Position numbers and translations under genes: made by a program
NCBI GenBank assembly: GCA_002502625.1
Contig: DAPV01000035.1
Coordinates: 9,292 to 73,291 of the forward strand
Length of the DNA stretch: 64,000 nt
From: Euryarchaeota archaeon UBA125
GTDB taxonomy: Archaea > Thermoplasmatota > Poseidoniia > Poseidoniales > Thalassarchaeaceae
Direction of reading: 5' to 3'
Notes under the pieces: model-generated
Databases searched by the model: none
Told to the model about the DNA's origin: nothing
What the model saw: only the letters and a program-made list of their open reading frames with translations
Shown: positions 45,085-52,800 of the stretch, piece by piece
Numbering within the stretch: the stretch's first letter is position 1
How the letters are laid out: each line of letters begins with the position of its first letter

Positions 45085-46467
45085 TCATCTTCGACGTCTT
45101 CTTCCTTTTCCTTTACCTTTTTTCGATCTCTTTGAACTTCCACTTGATTCCCAAGAACGTAAGGCTGTTGATGGATCGAATCCATGGTCTCTAAGATGAT
45201 TTTGTTGATCTAAAATTCGACGTACTGAATGAGATAGTTCTTTGTATCCTTTCACCTTTAGCCGAACCCCTCCAACTTCTTCCTCTAAAGCACGGATTGA
45301 GTCTCCACCAGATCCAACAATAGCTCCTATCGCACCTTCATCAACATAAATTTCAGCGGCGGACTCGCCAGTGAATATTACATGATGGACATGAACTCCT
45401 GTGAAGGATCTTGCCAATCGTTTCAATTCCTCAGCGGCTAATTGTCGAATTGGACTTGATTTAGTTGGATCATCAGAGCCTGAAACAGGTACTACTGCAA
45501 TTTCTGAACCAAATGCAAACATTTCATGAGTTAATTCTCCCGAAGGGAATTTACGAATTTCAATCACTGGTCGTGATAGATCAGATTCCATTCCTGTAGG
45601 AGCTCGAACGACCATCTGTAATTCTAAAACTTGGAACACCTTGCCCTTCTCAATATGGATTACTGTATCAAGTACTTGAGAAATTAGACCAAGTTCCACC
45701 TTTCCAACTAATCTTTGAATCGCTTCAAGTCCACTATTCGCATGAGTTACACCAAGTAAACCGACTCCTGCCAATCTTACATCAGAAAATATTCTGAAAT
45801 CGTTTGCTCTTCTAACTTCATCATAAATTACAAAATCAGGACGAACTAAAAAGATAATTTCGGCAGTTTTCTCTAAATCGCCCTCCAAAGGAGCATACTG
45901 AGTAATCCTCTGAGCAACTTGTAAATCACGAGGTGCTTCCATTGTCTTTACCATGGCTCCAATTTCTAGATCCAAGTGATCAGCAATAGCAGTTGCAAAT
46001 GTACTCTTCCCTGACCCTGGTTTTCCAACAACAAAAACACCTCTGTGATGATCTGAAAGTCTATCGATTAAATCTTGGTTCAGATCATAATCTTCCAAAC
46101 TGAGGCGAGCAACTGGACGGACGACTGTAATTTCCCAAGAATCAGAAAAAGGTGGTGATGCACAAGTCACTCGAAGGTCACCAATTTGGAGAATTGTACA
46201 TCCAACTCGCTCAATTTCTACAAAACAATCAGATCTATCTTGATTATCAGTTACAATCTCTTTAAGATCGGAAGCCAATGATTCGACTTGTCCTTTACTC
46301 CATTGTCCTTCTTCTAACTCCACGAGACGGAGTTCACTGATATGTCCACACTTGACTCTAGGGGGACAGTCTGCTTTGAGAAATACTGTACTGGTGGTAT
46401 CATCTGAAAGTAATGATTCGAGTTCATCCGGTAACAAAGGGTGATCACCAAATGATGCCATAAGCAA
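45085..46467 (-). CDS. VirB11/PilT-like ATPase with KH domain, lacking the N-terminal PIN domain
   Basis: 460 residues. The central ATPase is of the VirB11/PilT superfamily: P-loop VVGKPGSGKST (about 147-156), a Walker-B-like DFVIYDEVRR and GVTHANSGLEAIQRL. A KH domain follows near 365-425 (YVDEGAIGAIVGSGGDSI) and the C-terminus is very basic (KKGKGKGRRRRR). Archaeal relatives normally start with a PIN nuclease domain; here only about 110 residues precede the ATPase and I see no PIN acidic motif. These proteins are linked to RNA processing and Holliday junction work. Confidence 0.85.
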   Translation of the reverse strand: MLMASFGDHPLLPDELESLLSDDTTSTVFLKADCPPRVKCGHISELRLVELEEGQWSKGQVESLASDLKEIVTDNQDRSDCFVEIERVGCTILQIGDLRVTCASPPFSDSWEITVVRPVARLSLEDYDLNQDLIDRLSDHHRGVFVVGKPGSGKSTFATAIADHLDLEIGAMVKTMEAPRDLQVAQRITQYAPLEGDLEKTAEIIFLVRPDFVIYDEVRRANDFRIFSDVRLAGVGLLGVTHANSGLEAIQRLVGKVELGLISQVLDTVIHIEKGKVFQVLELQMVVRAPTGMESDLSRPVIEIRKFPSGELTHEMFAFGSEIAVVPVSGSDDPTKSSPIRQLAAEELKRLARSFTGVHVHHVIFTGESAAEIYVDEGAIGAIVGSGGDSIRALEEEVGGVRLKVKGYKELSHSVRRILDQQNHLRDHGFDPSTALRSWESSGSSKRSKKGKGKGRRRRR

Positions 46468-46511
46468 GAGGAGGCATCGAAGGTGTTTGAATCCGACGTA
46501 CGTAATATCGG

Positions 46512-46853
46512 TTAAACATCAGTTGGAGTAAGAACATCAAATGTCCATTTCCACAATAATGTTGATGTTATTGCAGTAATTATTGCTCCAGAAACTGGGA
46601 ATGAAAAGGTAATAAAAATCTGATACTGGATAATAGTTGCAATACTATATCCAATAAAATTTGTAATTTTTGCAGATGAAATATCGAAGTTTTCCGTTAA
46701 CAAAGTAGTTTTTCTCATTGTTTGGATTATGATAGCAATCATTCCTAATATGATTAAATGGCCAAAAAACCATCCAAATGTTGGACCGAAAGCCAGTTCT
46801 AATTGATTACTGAAATCACCAAGTAGAGGTGTCGCGAGGTCAACCGTTGCCAT
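46512..46853 (-). CDS. Small three-TM membrane protein
   Basis: 113 residues with three hydrophobic helices (about 22-42, 60-80, 82-100). Not recognised. Located 44 bases upstream of the KH-ATPase gene on the same strand and diverging from the BASS transporter gene. Confidence 0.6.
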   Translation of the reverse strand: MATVDLATPLLGDFSNQLELAFGPTFGWFFGHLIILGMIAIIIQTMRKTTLLTENFDISSAKITNFIGYSIATIIQYQIFITFSFPVSGAIITAITSTLLWKWTFDVLTPTDV

Positions 46854-46940
46854 AACCTAGTCCACTTACTAGCGATTGATGAAGACTCGCATTGTATGTG
46901 GATATAAACCACAAGAAATTATACGCTTACAATTTTTTTA

Positions 46941-47927
46941 ATGTTTATGAGGCGGGGTTTGGTTGTCATCTCAATTTTAGTTGGGTTGCTATTGATTTCT
47001 TTTCCTGTTCAGGCACAAGATCTTGTTGAAGAAGAGGGGAATGTGATTATCGATATTGTCTTACCAATAGCACTAGCATTCATCATGTTTTCACTGGGAT
47101 TGGGGCTAACTAGGGCTGACTTTTTCTTAGTTTTCAATGAACCTAAAGCATTTGCAATTGGCGTCTTCAATCAAATGATTGTACTTCCAATAATTGGATT
47201 TAGTGTTGTGATTTTATCTGGACTGGAGGGTGAATTAGCAGTTGGATTAATGATTTTAGCATGTTGTCCGGGGGGAGTTACCTCAAATATTCTAACAAAA
47301 TTAGCAAAAGGAGATACTGCTCTTTCCATATCATACACTGCAGTGATTTCTGTAATTGCAGTATTCACTTTACCCCTAATTGTTGGGCTCTCAATGAGTT
47401 ATTTCATGGGCGAGGTAGCACCTAATATCGATATTCTTGGACTTGGAATAACTATGTTTCTTCTAACAACATTACCTGTAATGATTGGTATGACAATTAG
47501 ACATCAAGCATCAGATATGGCAAAATCAATTGAAAAGAGTGTGAATATAATTGCAACAATTCTGTTTGTAATTATTGTAATAGCTGCAATTGCTAGTGAA
47601 TGGGATACATTAATCGAAAATATTGGGACGTTGGGGCCTTCAGTAATCATGTTGAATGTACTTATGCTTGGAATAGGATATCAGAGTGCTAAATTTTTCA
47701 ATATTGAAACTGCAAAGGCAACAACTGTTTCGATCGAAAGTGGAATTCAAAATGCGACTGTAGGAATTACGATTGGGGGGCTAATATTGGCCTCACCTGA
47801 TGGTGGTCTTTCTACTCTCAGTTTGCCTTCAGGAGTATATGGAGTCTTGATGTATCTCATTATTTCTCCCTTCATATATTGGAGAATATCGAAAACAAAC
47901 ATTCGGGAAAATGAACTTGAAGAATAA
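46941..47927 (+). CDS. BASS-family (bile acid:sodium symporter) transporter
   Basis: 328 residues. A signal-like segment (residues 1-25) is followed by about nine hydrophobic helices. Family motifs LGLGLTRADF, CPGGVTSNILTKLAKGD and ESGIQNATVGITIGG are present. BASS transporters move organic acids such as pyruvate or bile acids with sodium; the substrate here is unknown. ATG 46941, or 46947. Convergent with the DMT transporter gene. Confidence 0.85.
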   Translation: MFMRRGLVVISILVGLLLISFPVQAQDLVEEEGNVIIDIVLPIALAFIMFSLGLGLTRADFFLVFNEPKAFAIGVFNQMIVLPIIGFSVVILSGLEGELAVGLMILACCPGGVTSNILTKLAKGDTALSISYTAVISVIAVFTLPLIVGLSMSYFMGEVAPNIDILGLGITMFLLTTLPVMIGMTIRHQASDMAKSIEKSVNIIATILFVIIVIAAIASEWDTLIENIGTLGPSVIMLNVLMLGIGYQSAKFFNIETAKATTVSIESGIQNATVGITIGGLILASPDGGLSTLSLPSGVYGVLMYLIISPFIYWRISKTNIRENELEE

Positions 47928-47928
47928 T

Positions 47929-48867
47929 CTATTCTTCAGACTTGATAGATTCTATCGGTTTCTGATCTAATTCTACAATTAAATTTCCAATTAATAATGC
48001 AATTGCTCCTATTGGTAACCAAAATGTAATGTTGCCTTCGAGGCCCAGAAATAGTGATGCTGACATTGCCCATACTGGTTCTAATGCATACAATATAGCC
48101 GCTCTTACTGGAGAAACTTGTTTTTGAAAAATATTCAAGACCAATAATGCTACTAAACTACCAAGAATTGCACAAAGCATCAAGGGAAAAACGAAATCGA
48201 AATTCTTCATTAAAATTGTAAAATCATTGAGGTTTTGTCTTGATGATAATAAGAATACGATAATTGATAATACTGCTACCGTAATCAACATCGTTGCAGT
48301 AACTTGAATTGGATCAACAATTTTTGTTACCTTGTCTGTAGCAATAATATGTGCTCCAAATAACAATGCACAACCAACTGTCAACCATTCACCTAAACCA
48401 AAGTTCAATTGAGGTGGTCCACTAATCCATCCGGCACCAAATGTAGCCAGAATGACGCCTATAATAGCGAAACGAGTTAATTTTTGCATTCCTGTAAACA
48501 CACCAATTAATGCAGTAAATACTACGTACAAACTGGTCAAAAACGCTGAAACCGCTGGAGTTACTTCTGTCAATCCAAGCATTTGGAGAATAAATCCACC
48601 CCATACAATCACTCCAAGAATTAAACCTCCTTTCCAGACTTCGATGTTTCCTAAACCAGACCAGGTTTTGGGAACAAGTAACAAAAGAAAAAATCCGGCG
48701 ATTACGAAGCGCATCATAACAAAAAATATAGCAACATGATTTTCAGATAATGTTGGAATGAGGTTTGATGCTGCATCTAAAGATTGTTGCATCCAAATGA
48801 ATGTACCACCCCATAGAAGTGTGACTCCAAATAAAGAAAAAAGTGCAATCGAACGATTGTTTTCCAT
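47929..48867 (-). CDS. EamA/DMT-family drug-metabolite transporter
   Basis: About 312 residues with ten hydrophobic helices in two EamA halves, including FGVTLLWGGTFIW at the start and LGSLVALLVLN plus ALEPVWAMSASLFLGLE in the second half. Typical of exporters of amino acids or metabolites. ATG 48867 (MENNRSIAL) is used; an in-frame start at 48885 would overlap the SCO gene by 14 bases. Downstream of the SCO-like gene on the same strand. Confidence 0.85.
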   Translation of the reverse strand: MENNRSIALFSLFGVTLLWGGTFIWMQQSLDAASNLIPTLSENHVAIFFVMMRFVIAGFFLLLLVPKTWSGLGNIEVWKGGLILGVIVWGGFILQMLGLTEVTPAVSAFLTSLYVVFTALIGVFTGMQKLTRFAIIGVILATFGAGWISGPPQLNFGLGEWLTVGCALLFGAHIIATDKVTKIVDPIQVTATMLITVAVLSIIVFLLSSRQNLNDFTILMKNFDFVFPLMLCAILGSLVALLVLNIFQKQVSPVRAAILYALEPVWAMSASLFLGLEGNITFWLPIGAIALLIGNLIVELDQKPIESIKSEE

Positions 48868-48871
48868 ATAT

Positions 48872-49480
48872 TCACTCAGCCACAATTCTTAGGTCTTGTA
48901 AGAATAATTCAATCATTAGGTCAGGGTTGTCCCATAAAACACGTACATTTCCATTATTATCGATAATATATGTGGGTTGAGTATGGTTGAAACCATATCC
49001 TTCTTCTGATTGATCTTCAAAACTAATCGGAGCTACCCCGAATTCATTCAGCACAGGCACTACTGCTTCTGGAGAACCTGTCAAATGTGTCCAAGAAAAA
49101 TTATTGTTTTCTGTCCATTCTTGCAACACTATTGGGGAATCATGCCAGGGATCAATAGTTACTGAAACAAATGTAATATTTTCTTTTTCTTCGGATGATA
49201 ATTCAGAATAAATAGCAGAAAGTGAATGAGAAATTACTGGACAAGTTGAGTAACATCTGGAATATGTAAAGGCCAATACTACTGTTTTTCCTCTTTCTTC
49301 CTCCAATGACCACAAACTACCATTCATTGATTCTAAAGTAAATAATGGAGCTGGATTTGCGCCTGTCCATTCATATCCGTTATACGGATTAGTAGACTCA
49401 GAGTCGGTTTCCGAACCAATACATCCAGCAAGCAATAATATGCAAGTAAGAAAAATGACTTTCAAATCTACTTGTTGCAT
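48872..49480 (-). CDS. SCO1/SenC-like lipoprotein
   Basis: 202 residues. The signal peptide ends in a lipobox LLAGC (Cys20). The thioredoxin-like domain has the metal/redox site SRCYSTCPV (Cys-x3-Cys) and a downstream histidine in FNHTQPTYIID, the SCO set used to deliver copper to cytochrome oxidase. Gly-Tyr-Gly-Phe before the His and STVPV-like strands match the family. It overlaps the WlbB-like gene by 13 bases and precedes the DMT transporter. Fits an aerobic lifestyle. Confidence 0.85.
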   Translation of the reverse strand: MQQVDLKVIFLTCILLLAGCIGSETDSESTNPYNGYEWTGANPAPLFTLESMNGSLWSLEEERGKTVVLAFTYSRCYSTCPVISHSLSAIYSELSSEEKENITFVSVTIDPWHDSPIVLQEWTENNNFSWTHLTGSPEAVVPVLNEFGVAPISFEDQSEEGYGFNHTQPTYIIDNNGNVRVLWDNPDLMIELFLQDLRIVAE

Positions 49481-50043
49481 CTTGTCAGCCCACTTCCTTC
49501 ATTGTATTTGTACTGGTCACCTGTTTTTTTACAAAATAAATTTGAATCAAGGGGTTCCCCATATTCGCCAACCCAACCAACTCTACGAGCAGGATTGCCC
49601 ATCATCAAGGCATATGGTTCAACAGAAGAAGTAACAACGGATCCTGCTCCAATTAACGCATACTTTCCTATCTCTATACCACAAAGAATTGTTGCATTTG
49701 CCCCTATAGATACACCCTTACGGACAAACGTTTCTTTGAATTCATCTCTTCTATCAATCTCGGCACGAGGATATAGTATATTGGTAAAAACAGATGATGG
49801 GCCACAAAATACATTCTCTTCCAAAATGACACCTGAAAATATTGAAACATTGTTCTGAATTTTACAACCTGAATCGATTTTTACTCCACTTCCAATCATG
49901 ATATTTTGTCCAAGTGTACAATTTTTACCAATAGAAACATTATCCATAATATGTGAAAAATGCCAGATCTTAGTACCATCTCCAATGATTGAACCATCAT
50001 CAATTATCGATGATGGATGAATCCATGGTTCAGGCCCACCCAT
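49468..50043 (-). CDS. WlbB/WbpD-like sugar N-acetyltransferase (left-handed beta helix)
   Basis: 191 residues. Hexapeptide repeats through the first two thirds (for example IIGDGTKIWHFSHI, SIGKNCTLGQNI) with the family-specific GPSSVFTNILYPRAEI, the acidic RRDEF helper region and CGIEIGKYALIGAGSVV. Matches acetyltransferases that act on UDP-3-amino-sugars (WlbB/WbpD) in surface polysaccharide pathways. No other genes for that sugar are nearby, so its pathway may be elsewhere. Confidence 0.88.
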   Translation of the reverse strand: MGGPEPWIHPSSIIDDGSIIGDGTKIWHFSHIMDNVSIGKNCTLGQNIMIGSGVKIDSGCKIQNNVSIFSGVILEENVFCGPSSVFTNILYPRAEIDRRDEFKETFVRKGVSIGANATILCGIEIGKYALIGAGSVVTSSVEPYALMMGNPARRVGWVGEYGEPLDSNLFCKKTGDQYKYNEGSGLTRCNK

Positions 50044-50131
50044 ACCTCTCGCACAAGATATTGTTGTTTGAGCCGTTGGGTCAACTGGGAGTGTCTAAAT
50101 CCAAGGACTTCTTCGTCTATTCTGAATTCAT

Positions 50132-50572
50132 ATGGAAATACAATATGTGTGGGAATCTTCAGTCAATGATGCTCATTTAGATCTTAGATGGAAAGTTCTT
50201 CGTATAGGAAAGCCGAGACATACAGCACATTATGATGGAATTGATACTGATCAAAGAACTCGTTTTCTTGTAGCATATCACGAAAATAAAATGGTAGGTT
50301 GTTCGACTTTACAAACTGATCCGCGCGATGGAGCCATGTTTAGAATCAGAGGTATGGCAGTTGATTTTGATTTTCAAAACAATGGAATTGGAAGTAAAAT
50401 TGTTGAAATGTTGCAAAAATATGCTAGAGAAAATAATTCAGGAATTTGGTGTAATGCGAGAATTCGTGCAGTTCCAATGTATGAAAGAATGGGGTTTGCC
50501 ATCATTTCAGATATTTTTGAAATCGAAGGTATTGGCCCACATCATGACATGCAATGGAATTTTAATGATTAA
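50132..50572 (+). CDS. GNAT-family N-acetyltransferase
   Basis: 146 residues with the acetyl-CoA motif FDFQNNGIGSKIVEML (a divergent Q/RxxGxG/A) and the C-terminal AVPMYERMGFAI. MVGCSTLQTD and RIRGMAVD give the central strands. Acceptor unknown. Its end overlaps that of the convergent membrane-protein gene by 4 bases. Confidence 0.85.
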   Translation: MEIQYVWESSVNDAHLDLRWKVLRIGKPRHTAHYDGIDTDQRTRFLVAYHENKMVGCSTLQTDPRDGAMFRIRGMAVDFDFQNNGIGSKIVEMLQKYARENNSGIWCNARIRAVPMYERMGFAIISDIFEIEGIGPHHDMQWNFND

Positions 50573-50940
50573 GCAAGACATGTAACCGCTATACACATTA
50601 CTAACATCAGAGATGCTGGAGTTGCTCTGCTCAATGGATCTCCTCGGGTTTTAAGATGGCAAATAATTGCTCCAGCCATCAAAATACCCATTCCTAACGC
50701 AGCGTATTGAACAACAGAAGAATACCAAATTCCAGCAATCAATAACATTGCTAGGCCTAATTTTGTTCCTCCGATTAAATAAACAGACCAGTTTGGCAAT
50801 CCATACACTTCAAATTCTTCAAAAATATTTGTTGCATTGCCCGCACGGTAATTTGTTTCTAGCTTTGGCCTCACTAGCCAAACAGCAATAATCACAATAG
50901 CAATAGTCAACTGAAGAAGGGGTACCAATGTCTCAATCAT
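50569..50940 (-). CDS. DoxX-like small membrane protein
   Basis: 123 residues, four hydrophobic helices. The loop YGLPNWSVYLIGGTKLGLA resembles DoxX-like (DoxX_2) proteins. Role unknown; relatives are linked to redox or thiosulfate processes in some archaea. Confidence 0.65.
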   Translation of the reverse strand: MIETLVPLLQLTIAIVIIAVWLVRPKLETNYRAGNATNIFEEFEVYGLPNWSVYLIGGTKLGLAMLLIAGIWYSSVVQYAALGMGILMAGAIICHLKTRGDPLSRATPASLMLVMCIAVTCLA

Positions 50941-50996
50941 AACTAAAGTTTTGACAAATGACGTATATACTCTTGTTTTGAAACTAAATTGATAAT

Positions 50997-51635
50997 TTAG
51001 GATGATTCGGTCTCGATTATATCTAATGCAGAGTTCACAGATTTTCCTTCAATAATTGAATTAATTCCCAATAAATGTCTATCAAAAGTAGCCAGATTTG
51101 TCTGAATTATATTTCTAATTAATGATTGAGGTGGGTCTATTCCATCTAAATCTAATGCTGTTTTATAATTTAATTCGCCATCCGAAATATCCATTTCAAA
51201 ATTTCCAACTACTAATCTATAATTTACGATAGTAATGAAACGCATGATTTTCTCAATCATGGATTCTGGAATCCCATTTTCTAAAGATGAATAAAAAATC
51301 AATTGGTTTTCATTTTCTCGGGTTTGTACCATACAATGCCACTTACCATTTTTCCCTTCGAATCCAAATGCAATAGTGCTATGGCTTTCTAATAATTCAT
51401 ATGTCCATCCATCGCTTTCAAGATATTCTTTGGCTAATTTCAATAAAGGATATTCTTTCAAAGGATCTATTTTCCTATCTATTTGTTCCGGAATATTTCG
51501 AGTAAGGTATTCTTTGAATTTAGGATTTAATTCAGGACTAGATGAAAAAGAATGGGAACGAAGTGTGTCAGAAATCCCTTCCATAAATTCTTGGTCGCTC
51601 ATAGAAGAGTAATCTTGCTCAAAGCGACCGCTCAT
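50997..51635 (-). CDS. YbjN-like (type III secretion chaperone-fold) protein
   Basis: 212 residues from ATG 51635 (a TTG at 51638 precedes it). A middle domain with YLESDGWTYELL, FGFEGKNGKWHC, ENQLIFYSSLENGIPESM and NYRLVVGNFEMDISDGELNYK closely follows the YbjN/bacterial sensory transduction regulator pattern. Helices flank it at both ends. In bacteria these proteins affect stress responses; archaeal function unknown. The upstream region has a TATA about 25 bases before ATG, suggesting a leaderless mRNA, next to an imperfect palindrome. Confidence 0.75.
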   Translation of the reverse strand: MSGRFEQDYSSMSDQEFMEGISDTLRSHSFSSSPELNPKFKEYLTRNIPEQIDRKIDPLKEYPLLKLAKEYLESDGWTYELLESHSTIAFGFEGKNGKWHCMVQTRENENQLIFYSSLENGIPESMIEKIMRFITIVNYRLVVGNFEMDISDGELNYKTALDLDGIDPPQSLIRNIIQTNLATFDRHLLGINSIIEGKSVNSALDIIETESS

Positions 51636-51656
51636 CAATGCACCCCAATATAATAT

Positions 51657-51681
51657 GGTATAGAGTGCTTAATTAAACACT
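51657..51681 (-). promoter_or_regulatory. TATA box and adjacent palindrome of the YbjN-like gene
   Basis: Minus-strand CTCTATACC (51657-51665) is centred about 25 bases upstream of ATG 51635. Next to it AGTGCTTAATTAAACACT (51664-51681) is an 18-base palindrome with one mismatched pair, well placed for an operator. Confidence 0.45.
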
Positions 51682-51693
51682 TGTTATATCAGT

Positions 51694-51710
51694 TATAATA
51701 AAAAATAACT
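51694..51710 (-). terminator. Poly-U terminator of the TFB gene
   Basis: About 31 bases past the TFB stop, the minus strand reads GTTATTTTTTATTAT, a T-rich tract typical of archaeal intrinsic termination; short flanking AGTTAT/ATAACT arms surround it. Confidence 0.5.
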
Positions 51711-51735
51711 TTTTTAGTAAAAGACAATCGTTCCA

Positions 51736-52662
51736 TCAAATTTCAAGTTCGATATTTAGATTCTGAATTAATTCCTTGTATCTATTTCGAATTGTGACTT
51801 CAGTAACTCCTGCAACCTCTGCAACCTCACGTTGCGTACGTCGTTTACCACACAGGACTGAAGCAATATAGATAATCGATGCTGCAATACCAGTTGGACC
51901 TCTTCCTGATGTCAATTCTTTCTCTTGTGCTCTTTGAATCAACTCATATGCCTTTGATTGGACTTCTGCATCTAGATCTAAACCACTACAGAAACGAGGG
52001 ATGTACATCTCTGGTGTAGTTGGTGGTATTTTCATCTTCAATTCTCGGACCATGAATCGATATGTGCGTCCGATTTCTTTTCTACCAGTTCTACTAGCTG
52101 TACTAATTTCATCTAATGTTCTAGGATTTCCACACTGCCTACAAGCAGCATACAAACTGGCTGCTGCTACACCTTCAATGGATCTGCCACGAATTAATCG
52201 GGCCTCTACTGCACGTTTGTAATTAACAGCAGCAGCTTCGCGAATTGACTTTGGAAGATTCAATCGGCTAGCCATTCTATCTAATTCAGCTAACGCCATA
52301 GCTAGGTTTCGCTCAGTTGCATTACTAACTCTACTTCTCTTTTGCCACTTTCTCATTCTGTAAAATTGGCTACGATAACGACTGCTGATTGTTTTTCCAG
52401 AATAATCTTTGTTTTGCCAATCAATATCGGTGGAAAGTCCCTTATCGTGAAGCATAACTGTCATTGGTGCACCGGTTCTAGCCCTTTGATCTCCTTGTTC
52501 TGGACTAAAAACACGCCATTCTGCACCTTGATCGATTACGTTATCTTCCACAACTAGACCACAAACAGCACAGACAATTTCACCCCTTGTCTCGTCACGA
52601 TCTAGGTCGCGGCTTCCACATTCTGGGCATTTTACGATGTCTTCTACTTGAGGGTCTGACAT
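51736..52662 (-). CDS. tfb: Transcription initiation factor TFB
   Basis: 308 residues. Zinc ribbon CPEC/CAVC (Cys12, 15, 31, 34), B-finger/linker with [17 protein letters not shown], and two cyclin repeats (about 115-200 and 210-300) ending in the [26 protein letters not shown]. Recruits RNA polymerase to TBP/TATA. The start ATG 52662 is backed by an SD-like GGAGAT and a strong TATA box upstream; 20 extra residues upstream in frame are ignored. A second, divergent TFB-like gene is at 24500. Confidence 0.96.
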   Translation of the reverse strand: MSDPQVEDIVKCPECGSRDLDRDETRGEIVCAVCGLVVEDNVIDQGAEWRVFSPEQGDQRARTGAPMTVMLHDKGLSTDIDWQNKDYSGKTISSRYRSQFYRMRKWQKRSRVSNATERNLAMALAELDRMASRLNLPKSIREAAAVNYKRAVEARLIRGRSIEGVAAASLYAACRQCGNPRTLDEISTASRTGRKEIGRTYRFMVRELKMKIPPTTPEMYIPRFCSGLDLDAEVQSKAYELIQRAQEKELTSGRGPTGIAASIIYIASVLCGKRRTQREVAEVAGVTEVTIRNRYKELIQNLNIELEI

Positions 52663-52702
52663 ATTGATTATCTCCAAAGATATTATACACTCGAATAATT
52701 CT

Positions 52703-52716
52703 CTCTTATAAATCTT
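52703..52716 (-). promoter_or_regulatory. BRE/TATA promoter of tfb
   Basis: Minus-strand AAAAGATTTATAAG: purine-rich BRE followed by TTTATAAG, about 45 bases upstream of the ATG, followed by an SD-like TTTGGAGAT near the start. Confidence 0.6.
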
Positions 52717-52800
52717 TTTCAAAATAATGACCGATTTTTAAGCAACAGATTATTCATTTCTTTGAATTGAATCACGGCCAAGGTCAAATAGAGTCAGTCC

